Positions 18,934 to 28,041 of a DNA stretch of 64,000 nt are shown in pieces. The first letter of the stretch is position 1. Each line of letters opens with the position of its first letter. The translations under genes and the position numbers were made by a program. This DNA is from Neotamlana sedimentorum (GTDB lineage Bacteria; Bacteroidota; Bacteroidia; Flavobacteriales; Flavobacteriaceae), in contig NZ_JTDW01000004.1 of NCBI RefSeq assembly GCF_000943565.1, forward strand, positions 248,001 to 312,000. The letters are read 5' to 3'. The notes beneath the pieces are model-generated. The model was not told the DNA's origin. It ran no database searches and worked only from the letters and a program-made list of their open reading frames with translations.

Positions 18934-18960
18934 TTGTAATTTTTTTAATTACAGCATTTT
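18934..18960 (+). promoter_or_regulatory. AU-rich stem-loop between leader peptide and thrA (possible attenuator)
   Basis: TGTAATT (18935-18941) pairs with AATTACA (18947-18953) around a T5 loop; a T-rich stretch follows to 18978. The stem is AT-only apart from one G-C pair, so it is a weak terminator candidate. The 18658-18993 gap holds only the promoter box, the leader peptide and this hairpin. Confidence 0.4.
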
Positions 18961-18993
18961 TAATTTTATTTTTAATTATTCATTTAAAAAAAC

Positions 18994-21438
18994 ATGAAAG
19001 TTTTAAAATTTGGAGGAACATCTGTAGGTTCTTCAAAAAACATAAATAATGTAATCAGTATTTTAGAAGATTATTCTAAAAAAGAATCGGTAGTTTGTGT
19101 TGTTTCGGCTGTTGGTGGTATTACCGATAAATTGTTACTCGCTGGTAAACAAGCTCAAAGTAAAGATTTAGCTTATGTTGACACATTTAATTTTATTAGC
19201 GAAAAGCATTTAGGTATAATTAACGAATTAACACCTTTAAAAGGACAAAGTATTATTGCTTTTGTAAACCAAAGACTTAATGAGTTAAAAAGTTTATTAG
19301 ATGGTATTTACTTAATTAACGAATTATCGCCAAAAACATCGGATAAATTAGTGAGTTATGGAGAAATATTATCGTCTTTCATTATTGGCGAAACCTTAGT
19401 AAAACGTGGTTTATCAGCAGCTTGTAAAAATTCGCAAGAATTAATTATTACGAATTCTAATTTTACAAAAGCCGAAGTAGATTATACTATTACAAATAAA
19501 AATATTAGCGATTATTTTTATGCTGCTCAAAATAAAATTACCATTTTACCTGGTTTTGTATCCAAATCTAAAAATGGCGAACAAACTACATTAGGACGTG
19601 GTGGATCGGATTTTACAGCCGCCATTGCTGCTTCGGCTTTAAAAGTAGATTCTTTAGAAATTTGGACCGATGTAAGCGGTATGTTTACTACCAACCCGAA
19701 ACTGGTAAAACAAGCCTATCCTATTAAAAAAATATCCTATCAAGAAGCGATGGAATTGTCTCATTTTGGTGCAAAAGTTTTATATCCACCAACGGTACAA
19801 CCTGTTTTAGACTTAAATATTCCTATCCATATAAAAAACACATTAGAACCTAACGCAGCTGGAACCGTAATTTCGAGTGAAGAAGTTAACTCATCGCAAC
19901 CGGTAAAAGGTATTAGTAACATTTCTAAAGTTTCTTTATTAACCTTACAAGGAAGTGGTATGGTTGGTATTCCTGGGTTTTCTAAACGATTGTTTGAAAC
20001 GCTTTCGCAGGAAAAAATAAATGTAATTTTAATTACTCAAGCATCTTCCGAGCATTCTATTTGTTTAGGAATTAACGAAAATGAAGCTTTAAAAGCTAAA
20101 ACAGCTATAGACGATGCTTTTAGCAACGAAATTGCGCTGCATAAAATAGACCCAATTATAGTTGAAAACGATTTATCGATTGTTGCTTTAGTTGGCGATA
20201 ACATGAAAAACCACCAAGGCATAAGCGGTAAAATGTTTAGCACGCTGGGTAAAAACAATATAAATATTCGTGCTATAGCTCAAGGAGCATCAGAAAAAAA
20301 TATCTCTGCTGTAATAGCAGAAAAAGATGTTAAAAAGGCACTTAACACCTTACACGAACAATTTTTTGAAGCTAAAACAAAACAACTAAACGTATTTATT
20401 ACTGGCGTTGGTAATGTTGGTGAAAAGTTGGTTGAACAAATTAAGCAACAACACGATTACTTAAAAACGAATTTAAAAATTAATCTTCGTGTGGCTGGTT
20501 TATCGAATTCTAGAAGAATGATTTTTAACGAATCTGGAATCGATTTATCGAACTGGAAAGAGCAACTTGCACAAGGTGAAAATGCATCTTTACAAGGCTT
20601 TTTCGAAAAAACTAAAGACTTAAATTTACGCAACAGTATCTTTGTTGATGTTACTGCAAATTACGACGTAGCTAAGCTTTACGAAAAATATTTACGCGAA
20701 AGTATTGGCGTTGTAGCTTGTAATAAAATTGCTTGTGCGAGCGATTTTGAAAACTATAAACTACTAAAAACTTTATCGTTAAAATATAACGCACCTTATT
20801 TATTTGAAACTAATGTTGGCGCAGGTTTACCAATAATCGACACCTTAAATAATTTAATTGCCTCTGGTGACGAAATCACATCTATTCATGCCGTTTTATC
20901 TGGAAGCTTAAACTTTGTGTTTAACAATTTTAACGATAAAACAAAGTTCTACGATGTTGTAAAACAAGCTGGAGCCGAAGGTTATACAGAACCAGATCCA
21001 AGAATTGATTTAAGCGGTGTGGATGTGGCCAGAAAAATTTTAATTCTTGCTCGTGAAAGTGGTGTTGAAATGAATTTAGAAGATATTAAAAACGATCCGT
21101 TCCTTTCTGAAGCTGGTTTAAAAAGCGACACTGTTGATGATTTTTATGACACATTAATTGCAGACGAAGCACATTACCAAAGTTTATATGCTTCCGCGAA
21201 AGCGAATAACTGCCAATTAAAATATGTAGCACAATTTAACGAAGGAAAAGCGAGTGTTGGTTTACAAGAAATTCCAGAAGGACATCCGTTTTACAACTTA
21301 CAAGGAAGCGATAACATCGTTATGTTTTACACAAAACGCTACGCCAACCAACCTATGATAATTAAAGGTGCTGGCGCTGGTGCAGATGTAACGGCTTCTG
21401 GCTTGTTTGCAGATATTATAAGAATTGGAAATGATTAA
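18994..21438 (+). CDS. thrA: Bifunctional aspartate kinase / homoserine dehydrogenase I
   Basis: The 814-residue protein opens with the aspartokinase motif VLKFGGTSVGSSKN (3-16); tandem ACT regulatory domains span roughly 305-455. The homoserine dehydrogenase begins near residue 465 with the Rossmann motif VFITGVGNVGEKLVEQI and includes ETNVGAGLPIIDT and GSLNFVFNNF. It performs the first and third steps from aspartate to threonine and methionine. ACT domains usually give feedback control by threonine. It is the first gene of thrABC, 82 bases after the leader peptide. Confidence 0.96.
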   Translation: MKVLKFGGTSVGSSKNINNVISILEDYSKKESVVCVVSAVGGITDKLLLAGKQAQSKDLAYVDTFNFISEKHLGIINELTPLKGQSIIAFVNQRLNELKSLLDGIYLINELSPKTSDKLVSYGEILSSFIIGETLVKRGLSAACKNSQELIITNSNFTKAEVDYTITNKNISDYFYAAQNKITILPGFVSKSKNGEQTTLGRGGSDFTAAIAASALKVDSLEIWTDVSGMFTTNPKLVKQAYPIKKISYQEAMELSHFGAKVLYPPTVQPVLDLNIPIHIKNTLEPNAAGTVISSEEVNSSQPVKGISNISKVSLLTLQGSGMVGIPGFSKRLFETLSQEKINVILITQASSEHSICLGINENEALKAKTAIDDAFSNEIALHKIDPIIVENDLSIVALVGDNMKNHQGISGKMFSTLGKNNINIRAIAQGASEKNISAVIAEKDVKKALNTLHEQFFEAKTKQLNVFITGVGNVGEKLVEQIKQQHDYLKTNLKINLRVAGLSNSRRMIFNESGIDLSNWKEQLAQGENASLQGFFEKTKDLNLRNSIFVDVTANYDVAKLYEKYLRESIGVVACNKIACASDFENYKLLKTLSLKYNAPYLFETNVGAGLPIIDTLNNLIASGDEITSIHAVLSGSLNFVFNNFNDKTKFYDVVKQAGAEGYTEPDPRIDLSGVDVARKILILARESGVEMNLEDIKNDPFLSEAGLKSDTVDDFYDTLIADEAHYQSLYASAKANNCQLKYVAQFNEGKASVGLQEIPEGHPFYNLQGSDNIVMFYTKRYANQPMIIKGAGAGADVTASGLFADIIRIGND

Positions 21439-21512
21439 TTTTGCGTATGGAATTGCATAAACCAAGCGATATTTCTTGCTCTTGTGCCGCCGAAAATTAT
21501 TTAATTGAAATG

Positions 21513-22436
21513 ATGAATGAAATAAAGATTTTTTCACCAGCTACTGTTGCAAATGTGGCCTGCGGATTCGATGTTTTAGGCTTTTGCTTAGATAACGTTG
21601 GTGACGATATGGTAATACGTAAAGTAGATAAAAAAGGCATTAAAATCACCCATATTGAAGGTTTCGATTTGCCTTACGAAGCCGAACAAAATGTTGCTGG
21701 TGTTTCGGCATTAGCCATGTACGATACTCTAGATATAGATTTTGGTTTCGAAATTGAAATTTATAAAAACATAAAACCTGGTAGCGGTATTGGTAGTAGC
21801 GCTGCCAGTGCTGTGGGAAGTGTTTTTGGTATGAACGAACTTTTAGGAAGACCATTTAACAAAACCCAATTAACCGAATTTGCCATAAAAGGTGAAGCTT
21901 TAGCAAGTAAATGCGAACATGCCGATAACCTTGCTCCTGCTATGTTTGGTGGTTTTACTTTGGTTAAAGGAATCAAGCCTTTACAAATTTTGGAAATTCC
22001 GAGTCCAGATGATTTGTTTGCAACTATTATTCATCCGCAAATAGAAATAAAAACATCAGAATCTCGTGCCGTTTTACCAAAAGAAGTTTCGTTAAGCGAT
22101 GCCATTGCGCAATGGTCTAACGTTGGGAGTTTAATTCATGCCTTGCATACTAGCGATTACAATTTAATTAAAGATTCGCTTCACGACGTTATTATAGAAC
22201 CGCACAGAAGCAAACTAATTCCGCATTATGAAGAGGTTAAAAATAGCATGCTAAATGCTGGAGCCTTAGGCGCTTGTATTTCGGGTTCTGGCCCCTCAAT
22301 TTTTTCACTTTGTAAAGGAGAAGAAACTGCAAAAAAGGTAGCAGGAGCCATTAAAAACGTATACAACTCTACTGGAATTGATTTTGATATTCACGTATCG
22401 AAAATTAATACAAAAGGGATAAAAATATTGAACTAA
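21513..22436 (+). CDS. thrB: Homoserine kinase
   Basis: I start the gene at the ATG at 21513, where the conserved GHMP N-terminus begins (MNEIKIFSPATVANVACGFD); an in-frame ATG at 21441 would add 24 residues with no family resemblance. The ATP loop GSGIGSSAASAVG lies near residues 92-104 and the C-terminal GALGACISGSGPSIF is complete. It phosphorylates homoserine for threonine synthase. It lies 74 bases after thrA. Confidence 0.94.
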   Translation: MNEIKIFSPATVANVACGFDVLGFCLDNVGDDMVIRKVDKKGIKITHIEGFDLPYEAEQNVAGVSALAMYDTLDIDFGFEIEIYKNIKPGSGIGSSAASAVGSVFGMNELLGRPFNKTQLTEFAIKGEALASKCEHADNLAPAMFGGFTLVKGIKPLQILEIPSPDDLFATIIHPQIEIKTSESRAVLPKEVSLSDAIAQWSNVGSLIHALHTSDYNLIKDSLHDVIIEPHRSKLIPHYEEVKNSMLNAGALGACISGSGPSIFSLCKGEETAKKVAGAIKNVYNSTGIDFDIHVSKINTKGIKILN

Positions 22437-22442
22437 ACAAAC

Positions 22443-23735
22443 ATGAACTACTATTCATTAAACCATAAAGCACCAAATACAACTTTTGAAAACGCAGTTG
22501 TTAAAGGCTTAGCACCAGATAAAGGCTTATATTTTCCTGAAAGTATAACGCCATTACCAAAGGCATTTTTCGATAAAATTGATGAACTTTCAAATTCTGA
22601 AATTGCTTTTACCGCAATAAAACAGTTCGTTTCACCAGAAATTCCTGAGGATGTTTTAAAGACGATTGTTGAAGAAACATTATCCTTCGATTTCCCTGTT
22701 GTAAAACTAAACGATAACATTTCAACTTTAGAATTGTTTCACGGCCCAACTATGGCCTTTAAAGATGTTGGCGCACGCTTTATGGCACGCTGTTTAGGCT
22801 ATTTTAATAAAAACAACGATAACGAAGTAACGGTTTTAGTGGCAACATCGGGCGATACCGGTGGTGCTGTGGCCAACGGATTTTTAGGTGTTAAAGGTGT
22901 AAATGTTGTAATTCTCTACCCTAGCGGAAAAGTGAGCGACATTCAAGAAAAACAATTAACCACACTTGGGCAAAATATTAAAGCTTTAGAAGTTAATGGT
23001 ACTTTCGATGATTGTCAGGCCATGGTTAAAACCGCTTTTTTAGATGAGAGCTTAACCAGCAAAATGCAATTAACCTCTGCAAACTCAATAAATGTGGCGC
23101 GTTGGTTACCGCAGTTATTTTATTTTATGTTTGCCTATAAGCAACTTCATAAAAAATATAATGATATTGTTTTTTCTGTACCAAGCGGAAATTTTGGTAA
23201 CATTTGTGCAGGAATGATGGCACAACAATTAGGTTTACCAATTAAGCATTTTGTAGCATCAAACAATGCGAATAATGTGGTTACACGTTACTTAATTTCT
23301 CAATTATACGAGCCAAAACCGTCGGTACAAACTATAAGTAATGCTATGGATGTTGGTGCGCCGAGTAATTTTATCCGTATTGAAGAAATTTATAAAAACA
23401 ACTTCGAGGCTTTAAAAGAAAACTTATCGTCTTACAGTTTTACAGATGAAGAAACCAAAGCTGCGATGTTAGAAATTTATAAAAACTACAGTTATGTTGC
23501 CGATCCGCATGGCGCTGTTGGTTATTTAGGTTGTAAAAATTATTTAAAAGAAAACCCAGAAGCACATTGCGTGTTTTTAGAAACGGCACATCCAACTAAA
23601 TTTTTAGATGTAGTTGAAGAGGTTATAAAAGAAGAACAGCCTTTACCAAAGCAAATACAAAGTGTTATGGGTAAAGAAAAAGAAGCGACAGTGATATCGA
23701 CTTACGAAGATTTAAAAGGATTTTTATTAAGCTAA
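22443..23735 (+). CDS. thrC: Threonine synthase
   Basis: The 430-residue PLP enzyme carries the cofactor lysine in HGPTMAFKDVGARF (near residue 106), followed by VLVATSGDTGGAVANG, and PSGNFGNICAGMMA near 240. The N-terminal YYSLNHKAPNTTF matches the threonine synthase start. It converts O-phosphohomoserine to threonine. It starts 6 bases after thrB and is followed by a strong terminator, closing the thr operon. Confidence 0.95.
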   Translation: MNYYSLNHKAPNTTFENAVVKGLAPDKGLYFPESITPLPKAFFDKIDELSNSEIAFTAIKQFVSPEIPEDVLKTIVEETLSFDFPVVKLNDNISTLELFHGPTMAFKDVGARFMARCLGYFNKNNDNEVTVLVATSGDTGGAVANGFLGVKGVNVVILYPSGKVSDIQEKQLTTLGQNIKALEVNGTFDDCQAMVKTAFLDESLTSKMQLTSANSINVARWLPQLFYFMFAYKQLHKKYNDIVFSVPSGNFGNICAGMMAQQLGLPIKHFVASNNANNVVTRYLISQLYEPKPSVQTISNAMDVGAPSNFIRIEEIYKNNFEALKENLSSYSFTDEETKAAMLEIYKNYSYVADPHGAVGYLGCKNYLKENPEAHCVFLETAHPTKFLDVVEEVIKEEQPLPKQIQSVMGKEKEATVISTYEDLKGFLLS

Positions 23736-23753
23736 TTCATTGTTTATGTATAC

Positions 23754-23787
23754 AAAAAAAGCTACCACAAATGGTAGCTTTTTTTAT
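23754..23787. terminator. Bidirectional Rho-independent terminator between thrC and SDR gene
   Basis: AAAAAAAGCTACC (from 23754) pairs with GGTAGCTTTTTTT around a 6-base loop. The A-run on one side and the T-run on the other let it stop both thrC and the convergent SDR gene. Confidence 0.9.
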
Positions 23788-23804
23788 TTCGCAATGTTTA
23801 TAAT

Positions 23805-24455
23805 TTAAACTTCAACCTCGGTTAAAGCTAAACTAAAAACAGCTCTTTTTATAGGTGTTGAACCTTCTAAAATTTCAAAAGTGATATTGTTTGGCACATC
23901 ATCATCCAAACATTGTACTAAGGTTTGGGCTACATCTGCTCGTGTAATTTCACCATGTCTTTCAAAATGATTTTTTAATTCAATTTTTCCAACAGCATCG
24001 TCATTTTTCAAACTTCCAGGACGAACAATAACATAATTTAAATCGCTGGCTTTTAAATGTTCATCGGCATTGTGTTTTGCTTTTAAATATTCTTGTATTT
24101 GCGAATGTATTTCAGGATTATCCGCCCCCATAGAACTAAGCATCACAAACTTGCTTACATTATTTGTTTGTGCCGCATCTATAAGCTTTTTTGCACCTTC
24201 TTGGTCTACACCTATTACATTTTTTCCTCCAGAACCTGCTGCAAACAGCACTTTGTCAATGTGCTTTGTAAAAGCATTGGTTACATCTTGTTCTAAATCG
24301 GCAACAACAGTTTCAATTCCTTTATCTTTAAAATAAGCGACTTGTTCCTGTTTTCTTACCATAGCTATTGGCTTATAATGGTCAGATTTATTTATTAAGT
24401 TTACTATTTGTTTTCCGGTGGTGCCATTAGCACCTGCTATTAAAATATTTTCCAT
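23805..24455 (-). CDS. NAD(P)-binding SDR-type protein (NmrA/atypical SDR)
   Basis: The start is set at the ATG at 24455, which begins with the cofactor motif MENILIAGANGTTGKQIV; the longer frame to 24494 adds 13 residues unlike the family. The 216-residue protein resembles the short YhfK/YwnB-like atypical SDRs (ADLEQDV, FVMLSSMGADNP, YVIVRPGSL). They bind NAD(P) and their substrates are mostly unknown. It is convergent with thrC. Confidence 0.85.
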   Translation of the reverse strand: MENILIAGANGTTGKQIVNLINKSDHYKPIAMVRKQEQVAYFKDKGIETVVADLEQDVTNAFTKHIDKVLFAAGSGGKNVIGVDQEGAKKLIDAAQTNNVSKFVMLSSMGADNPEIHSQIQEYLKAKHNADEHLKASDLNYVIVRPGSLKNDDAVGKIELKNHFERHGEITRADVAQTLVQCLDDDVPNNITFEILEGSTPIKRAVFSLALTEVEV

Positions 24456-24607
24456 TCTTAAATTTACAAAACTTAATGTCCTTATCCGTTTCATTTTAAG
24501 TGTTTAACGATAGTTTAGCACAAAGTTTAAAAGAAAAGTTAAATGCACAGCGCAAACTTTTAACAAACCATTAAATCCTTCCGCGAAAGCGTTATTACAA
24601 AATTCTA

Positions 24608-24615
24608 TACATTTG
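24608..24615 (+). promoter_or_regulatory. Candidate -7 box (TACATTTG) for the small protein-gcvT unit
   Basis: TACATTTG fits TAnnTTTG exactly and ends 11 bases before the small-protein ATG at 24627. No clear -33 TTTG is seen. Confidence 0.45.
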
Positions 24616-24626
24616 CTTTTGTAACA

Positions 24627-24779
24627 ATGGAAGATATTTTAATTGGAATAATAAAATTCTTTGGTAATTTTATCGAAGATATTATGTTTTCCTTTAAAGT
24701 AAAAAAGGCTTTATTAATTGGTTTTATAATACTATTAATTTGTCTCGTTGTACTTTATATTTTAACCAAAGATTTTTAA
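24627..24779 (+). CDS. 50-residue single-pass membrane protein
   Basis: A complete frame starts with MEDILIGIIKFFGNFIEDIM and continues with a Lys-containing segment (FKVKKA) and a strong membrane helix (LLIGFIILLICLVVLYIL). The stop directly abuts the gcvT ATG, and a promoter-like box lies just upstream, so it is likely translated and co-transcribed with gcvT. Function is unknown. Confidence 0.6.
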   Translation: MEDILIGIIKFFGNFIEDIMFSFKVKKALLIGFIILLICLVVLYILTKDF

Positions 24780-25862
24780 ATGAAAAACACCGCATTAACC
24801 GAAACTCATACTGCTCTTGGCGCTAAAATGGTGCCGTTTGCTGGCTACAACATGCCTGTACAATACGAAGGCGTAAACGCCGAACACGAAACCGTAAGAA
24901 ATGCTGTTGGTGTGTTTGATGTTAGCCATATGGGCGAATTTTTAATTGAAGGCGAACATGCTCTAGACTTAATACAAAAAGTTACTAGTAACGATGCTTC
25001 TAAGCTAACAATTGGTAAAGCACAATACAGTTGTTTACCTAACGATAATGGTGGTATTGTAGACGATTTAATAGTGTATCGCATAAAAGAAAACACCTAT
25101 TTGCTTGTGGTAAATGCTAGTAATATTGAAAAAGATTGGAACTGGATTTCGAGTAAGAACGATGTTGATGCTACCATGCGCGATTTAAGCGAAGACTATT
25201 CTTTACTGGCTATTCAAGGGCCAAAAGCTGTTGAAGCCATGCAAAGTTTAACAAGCCACGATTTAGCTAGTATTAAATTTTACAATTTTATAGTTGGTGA
25301 TTTTGCAGGTATTGAGCATGTTATTATTTCGGCCACTGGATATACTGGTAGTGGTGGTTTCGAAATTTATTGCAAAAACAGTGAGGTAAAACAAATTTGG
25401 GACAAGGTTTTTGAAGCCGGCGCAGATTTTGGTATTAAGCCAATTGGTTTAGCCGCTCGCGATACATTAAGACTTGAAATGGGATATTGCCTTTACGGAA
25501 ATGATATTGATAATACCACCTCGCCTATTGAAGCTGGTTTAGGGTGGATTACAAAGTTCACAAAAGAGTTCACAAATTCTGAAGCCCTAAAAAAACAAAA
25601 AGAAAACGGTGTAGATAGAAAATTAATTGCTTTTGAATTAGACGAACGCGGCATACCAAGACAAGGTTATGATATTGTAGATAGCAATGGTAATATAATT
25701 GGAAATGTAACTTCTGGTACCATGAGCCCTAGTTTAGGTAAAGGTATTGGTTTAGGCTATGTGCCAACAGTTTTTGCCGATGTTAATAGCAAAATTAATA
25801 TTCAAATTCGTAAAAAAACCATTCCAGCAACGGTTGTAAAACTCCCTTTTTATAAAAATTAA
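24780..25862 (+). CDS. gcvT: Glycine cleavage system aminomethyltransferase (T protein)
   Basis: The 360-residue length and motifs are typical: [26 protein letters not shown] (residues 42-53), the folate-site region [12 protein letters not shown], and [22 protein letters not shown]. The conserved catalytic Asp of the family falls in the [16 protein letters not shown] region. It transfers the methylene unit from the aminomethyl-lipoyl H protein to tetrahydrofolate. Its stop overlaps the glutaminase start by one base. Confidence 0.95.
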   Translation: MKNTALTETHTALGAKMVPFAGYNMPVQYEGVNAEHETVRNAVGVFDVSHMGEFLIEGEHALDLIQKVTSNDASKLTIGKAQYSCLPNDNGGIVDDLIVYRIKENTYLLVVNASNIEKDWNWISSKNDVDATMRDLSEDYSLLAIQGPKAVEAMQSLTSHDLASIKFYNFIVGDFAGIEHVIISATGYTGSGGFEIYCKNSEVKQIWDKVFEAGADFGIKPIGLAARDTLRLEMGYCLYGNDIDNTTSPIEAGLGWITKFTKEFTNSEALKKQKENGVDRKLIAFELDERGIPRQGYDIVDSNGNIIGNVTSGTMSPSLGKGIGLGYVPTVFADVNSKINIQIRKKTIPATVVKLPFYKN

Positions 25863-26776
25863 TGCGCGACTTTAAATCTATTTTAAACTTTATTTACAAC
25901 GAAGCTATTAGTCAAACTGAAAAAGGTAAAGTAGCCACTTATATACCCGAATTGGCTAAAATAGATATTGATAATTTTGGTATTTATTTAAAAACCATGA
26001 CTGGCGAAAATTATGGCGTTGGTGACTTTAATACCCCCTTTTCAATACAAAGTATCTCTAAAGTTTTAGCCTTAGGAAAAGCGATGGAACTTATTGGAGA
26101 ATCTGTTTTTAAACGTGTTGATGTAGAGCCTTCTGGCCACCCATTTAATCAACTAGCCTTGTTAGAGGTTGAGAATGGTATTCCTAGAAATCCGTTTATA
26201 AATTCTGGTGCTATTGTTATTGCAGATATTTTAATTTCTAATTTAAAAAATCCGAAAACCGATTTTTTAAATTATGTACGAGATTTATGTGCCGATAAAA
26301 ATATAAACTATAACAACGCTGTAGCTAAATCTGAAAAAGATACTGGTTTTAAAAACTTTGCTGCAGCAAACCTTTTAAAATCTTTTAAAAACCTTAATAA
26401 TGATGTTGAAGAAGTTTTAGATTTCTATTTTCATCAATGTTCTATAGAAATGACTTGCAGTCAACTATCTAACGTATTTTACTTTTTAGCCAATGATGGC
26501 TACTGTATTAACAAAAAGCTGCATTTAAGTAACTCGCAAGTAAAACGTATTAATGCTTTAATGCTAACCTGCGGCTTTTATGATGAAGCTGGAGAATTTG
26601 CCTTCGAGGTTGGTTTGCCTGGTAAAAGTGGTGTTGGCGGTGGTATTGTTGCTCTTTTACCCGATCATTTTATTATAACAACTTGGGCACCAGGACTTAA
26701 TAAAAAAGGGAATTCGCTGTTAGGGATGAAAGCATTAGAGCAATTTACAACCAAAACAAATCTATCTATCTTTTAA
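25862..26776 (+). CDS. glsA: Glutaminase A
   Basis: The 304-residue protein has the serine beta-lactamase-like glutaminase core: the SxxK motif SISK at residues 64-67, PSGHPFNQLALLEVE, PRNPFINSGAIVIAD, and the C-terminal GLPGKSGVGGGIVALLP. It hydrolyses glutamine to glutamate and ammonia. It starts on the last base of gcvT. Confidence 0.94.
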   Translation: MRDFKSILNFIYNEAISQTEKGKVATYIPELAKIDIDNFGIYLKTMTGENYGVGDFNTPFSIQSISKVLALGKAMELIGESVFKRVDVEPSGHPFNQLALLEVENGIPRNPFINSGAIVIADILISNLKNPKTDFLNYVRDLCADKNINYNNAVAKSEKDTGFKNFAAANLLKSFKNLNNDVEEVLDFYFHQCSIEMTCSQLSNVFYFLANDGYCINKKLHLSNSQVKRINALMLTCGFYDEAGEFAFEVGLPGKSGVGGGIVALLPDHFIITTWAPGLNKKGNSLLGMKALEQFTTKTNLSIF

Positions 26777-26802
26777 TTTTAGAAAAAAACTAATTATTAT
26801 TT

Positions 26803-27627
26803 ATGCGTGAAATAAAACATAATATATTAATTCTTGGTGGCAGTGGCTTTTTAGGTCATGCTATTTATAGAGAATTATGTTCTTATTTTAACACATTTGC
26901 TACATACAATTTTAACAAAAGCTTCGAGAAAAACCATCATTTTTTTGAGTATAATTTTGAGGAAGATGACATATACGAAATTCTCAACACTGTAAAACCA
27001 ACTATAATTATTTCGGCCTTACGTGGCGATTTTTCGAAACAAGTAATGCTTCATAGGCACTTAAGCGATTATATTTTAGAGAAGGATACCAAACTCATTT
27101 TTTTATCTTCTGCCAATGTTTTTGATGCTTACAGTAAGTTCCCAAGTTACGAACAAGACAAAACGTTAAGCAACAGTGTTTACGGCCATTTTAAAATAAA
27201 AATTGAGAACATGCTTTTACGCTTGCCTCAAAAAAAAGTATGTATTTTAAGATTACCGATGGTTTTTGGTTCGCAATCACCACGAATACTAGAAATAATT
27301 AATTTTATAAAAGCTAAAGAACCTATTGAAATTTTTCCAAATTTAATAATGAATGTTACTACAGAAAGTAAAATAACACAACAAATTCATTATATAATTA
27401 ACCGAAATAAACATGGTGTTTTTCACCTTGGAAGTAGTGATTTGGTTCATCACGACGATTTTATAAAAGAAATTACAAACAAATTAGGCTTAACCAATAA
27501 AGCTTTGTTTAAAAGGGTTTACACAACTAATAACGACCGCTATTTAGCAGTGCTACCTAAGTACAATTTATTACCAAAAAACTTAAACATTTTAAGCGAC
27601 GAAATTCTTGGTGAATTAAAAGTTTAA
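26803..27627 (+). CDS. NAD-dependent epimerase/dehydratase-like (RmlD-type) protein
   Basis: The 274-residue protein begins with a Rossmann motif, ILILGGSGFLGHAIYREL, and includes IFLSSANVFDA, a YGHFKIKIE Tyr-xxx-Lys region and ILRLPMVFG, as in dTDP-4-dehydrorhamnose reductase-like proteins. The usual YxxxK reads Y-GHF-K, so it is intact. No rhamnose genes are adjacent, so the substrate is unknown. Confidence 0.75.
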   Translation: MREIKHNILILGGSGFLGHAIYRELCSYFNTFATYNFNKSFEKNHHFFEYNFEEDDIYEILNTVKPTIIISALRGDFSKQVMLHRHLSDYILEKDTKLIFLSSANVFDAYSKFPSYEQDKTLSNSVYGHFKIKIENMLLRLPQKKVCILRLPMVFGSQSPRILEIINFIKAKEPIEIFPNLIMNVTTESKITQQIHYIINRNKHGVFHLGSSDLVHHDDFIKEITNKLGLTNKALFKRVYTTNNDRYLAVLPKYNLLPKNLNILSDEILGELKV

Positions 27628-27677
27628 TTTGATTATAAATACCTAAATCTGTACATTGTAAAAAAAATAATTTACTT

Positions 27678-27968
27678 ATGAGTGTTTTAACCCAAGAAGA
27701 AATAGAAACCAAATTACTACGTTTTCCCGAATGGGAATATTACGACAATGCATTACATGCAGAGTTTGAATTTGAGAATTTTAAAGATTGTTTCAGCGCG
27801 ATGAGCCGCATTGCATTCGAGTGCGAAGCCTTAAACCATCATCCAAATTGGAGCAATACTTACAATGTGTTAACCATCTCATTATCAACACACGATGCTG
27901 GTGGCGTTACCAATAAAGACTTCAAATTGGCCGAAGCCATAGAACACATTGTAGAACCCGAGGAATAA
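27678..27968 (+). CDS. phhB: 4a-hydroxytetrahydrobiopterin dehydratase (pterin carbinolamine dehydratase)
   Basis: The 96-residue protein carries the PCD active-site signature EALNHHPNWSNTYNVL (residues 52-67) and STHDAGGVTNKDFKLA. It dehydrates 4a-hydroxytetrahydropterin formed by aromatic amino acid hydroxylases. No hydroxylase gene is in the window. Confidence 0.92.
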   Translation: MSVLTQEEIETKLLRFPEWEYYDNALHAEFEFENFKDCFSAMSRIAFECEALNHHPNWSNTYNVLTISLSTHDAGGVTNKDFKLAEAIEHIVEPEE

Positions 27969-27999
27969 TTTGTTTTTAAACACCAGGTTATTAACTTTG
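27969..27999 (+). promoter_or_regulatory. Promoter for yebC (TTTG-N19-TAACTTTG)
   Basis: TTTG (27969-27972) and TAACTTTG (27992-27999) are separated by 19 bases, matching the full Bacteroidota consensus. The -33 element begins right at the stop codon of phhB. A 5' leader of about 35-40 bases to the ATG at 28042 is predicted. Confidence 0.7.
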
Positions 28000-28041
28000 T
28001 GCGATTAAAATTTCACCTTAAAAAATTAAATATATAGAATT

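Noticed and set aside
21441-21512. Upstream start of thrB
   Set aside because: The additional 24 residues are Cys-rich and unrelated to GHMP kinases; the conserved start is at 21513.
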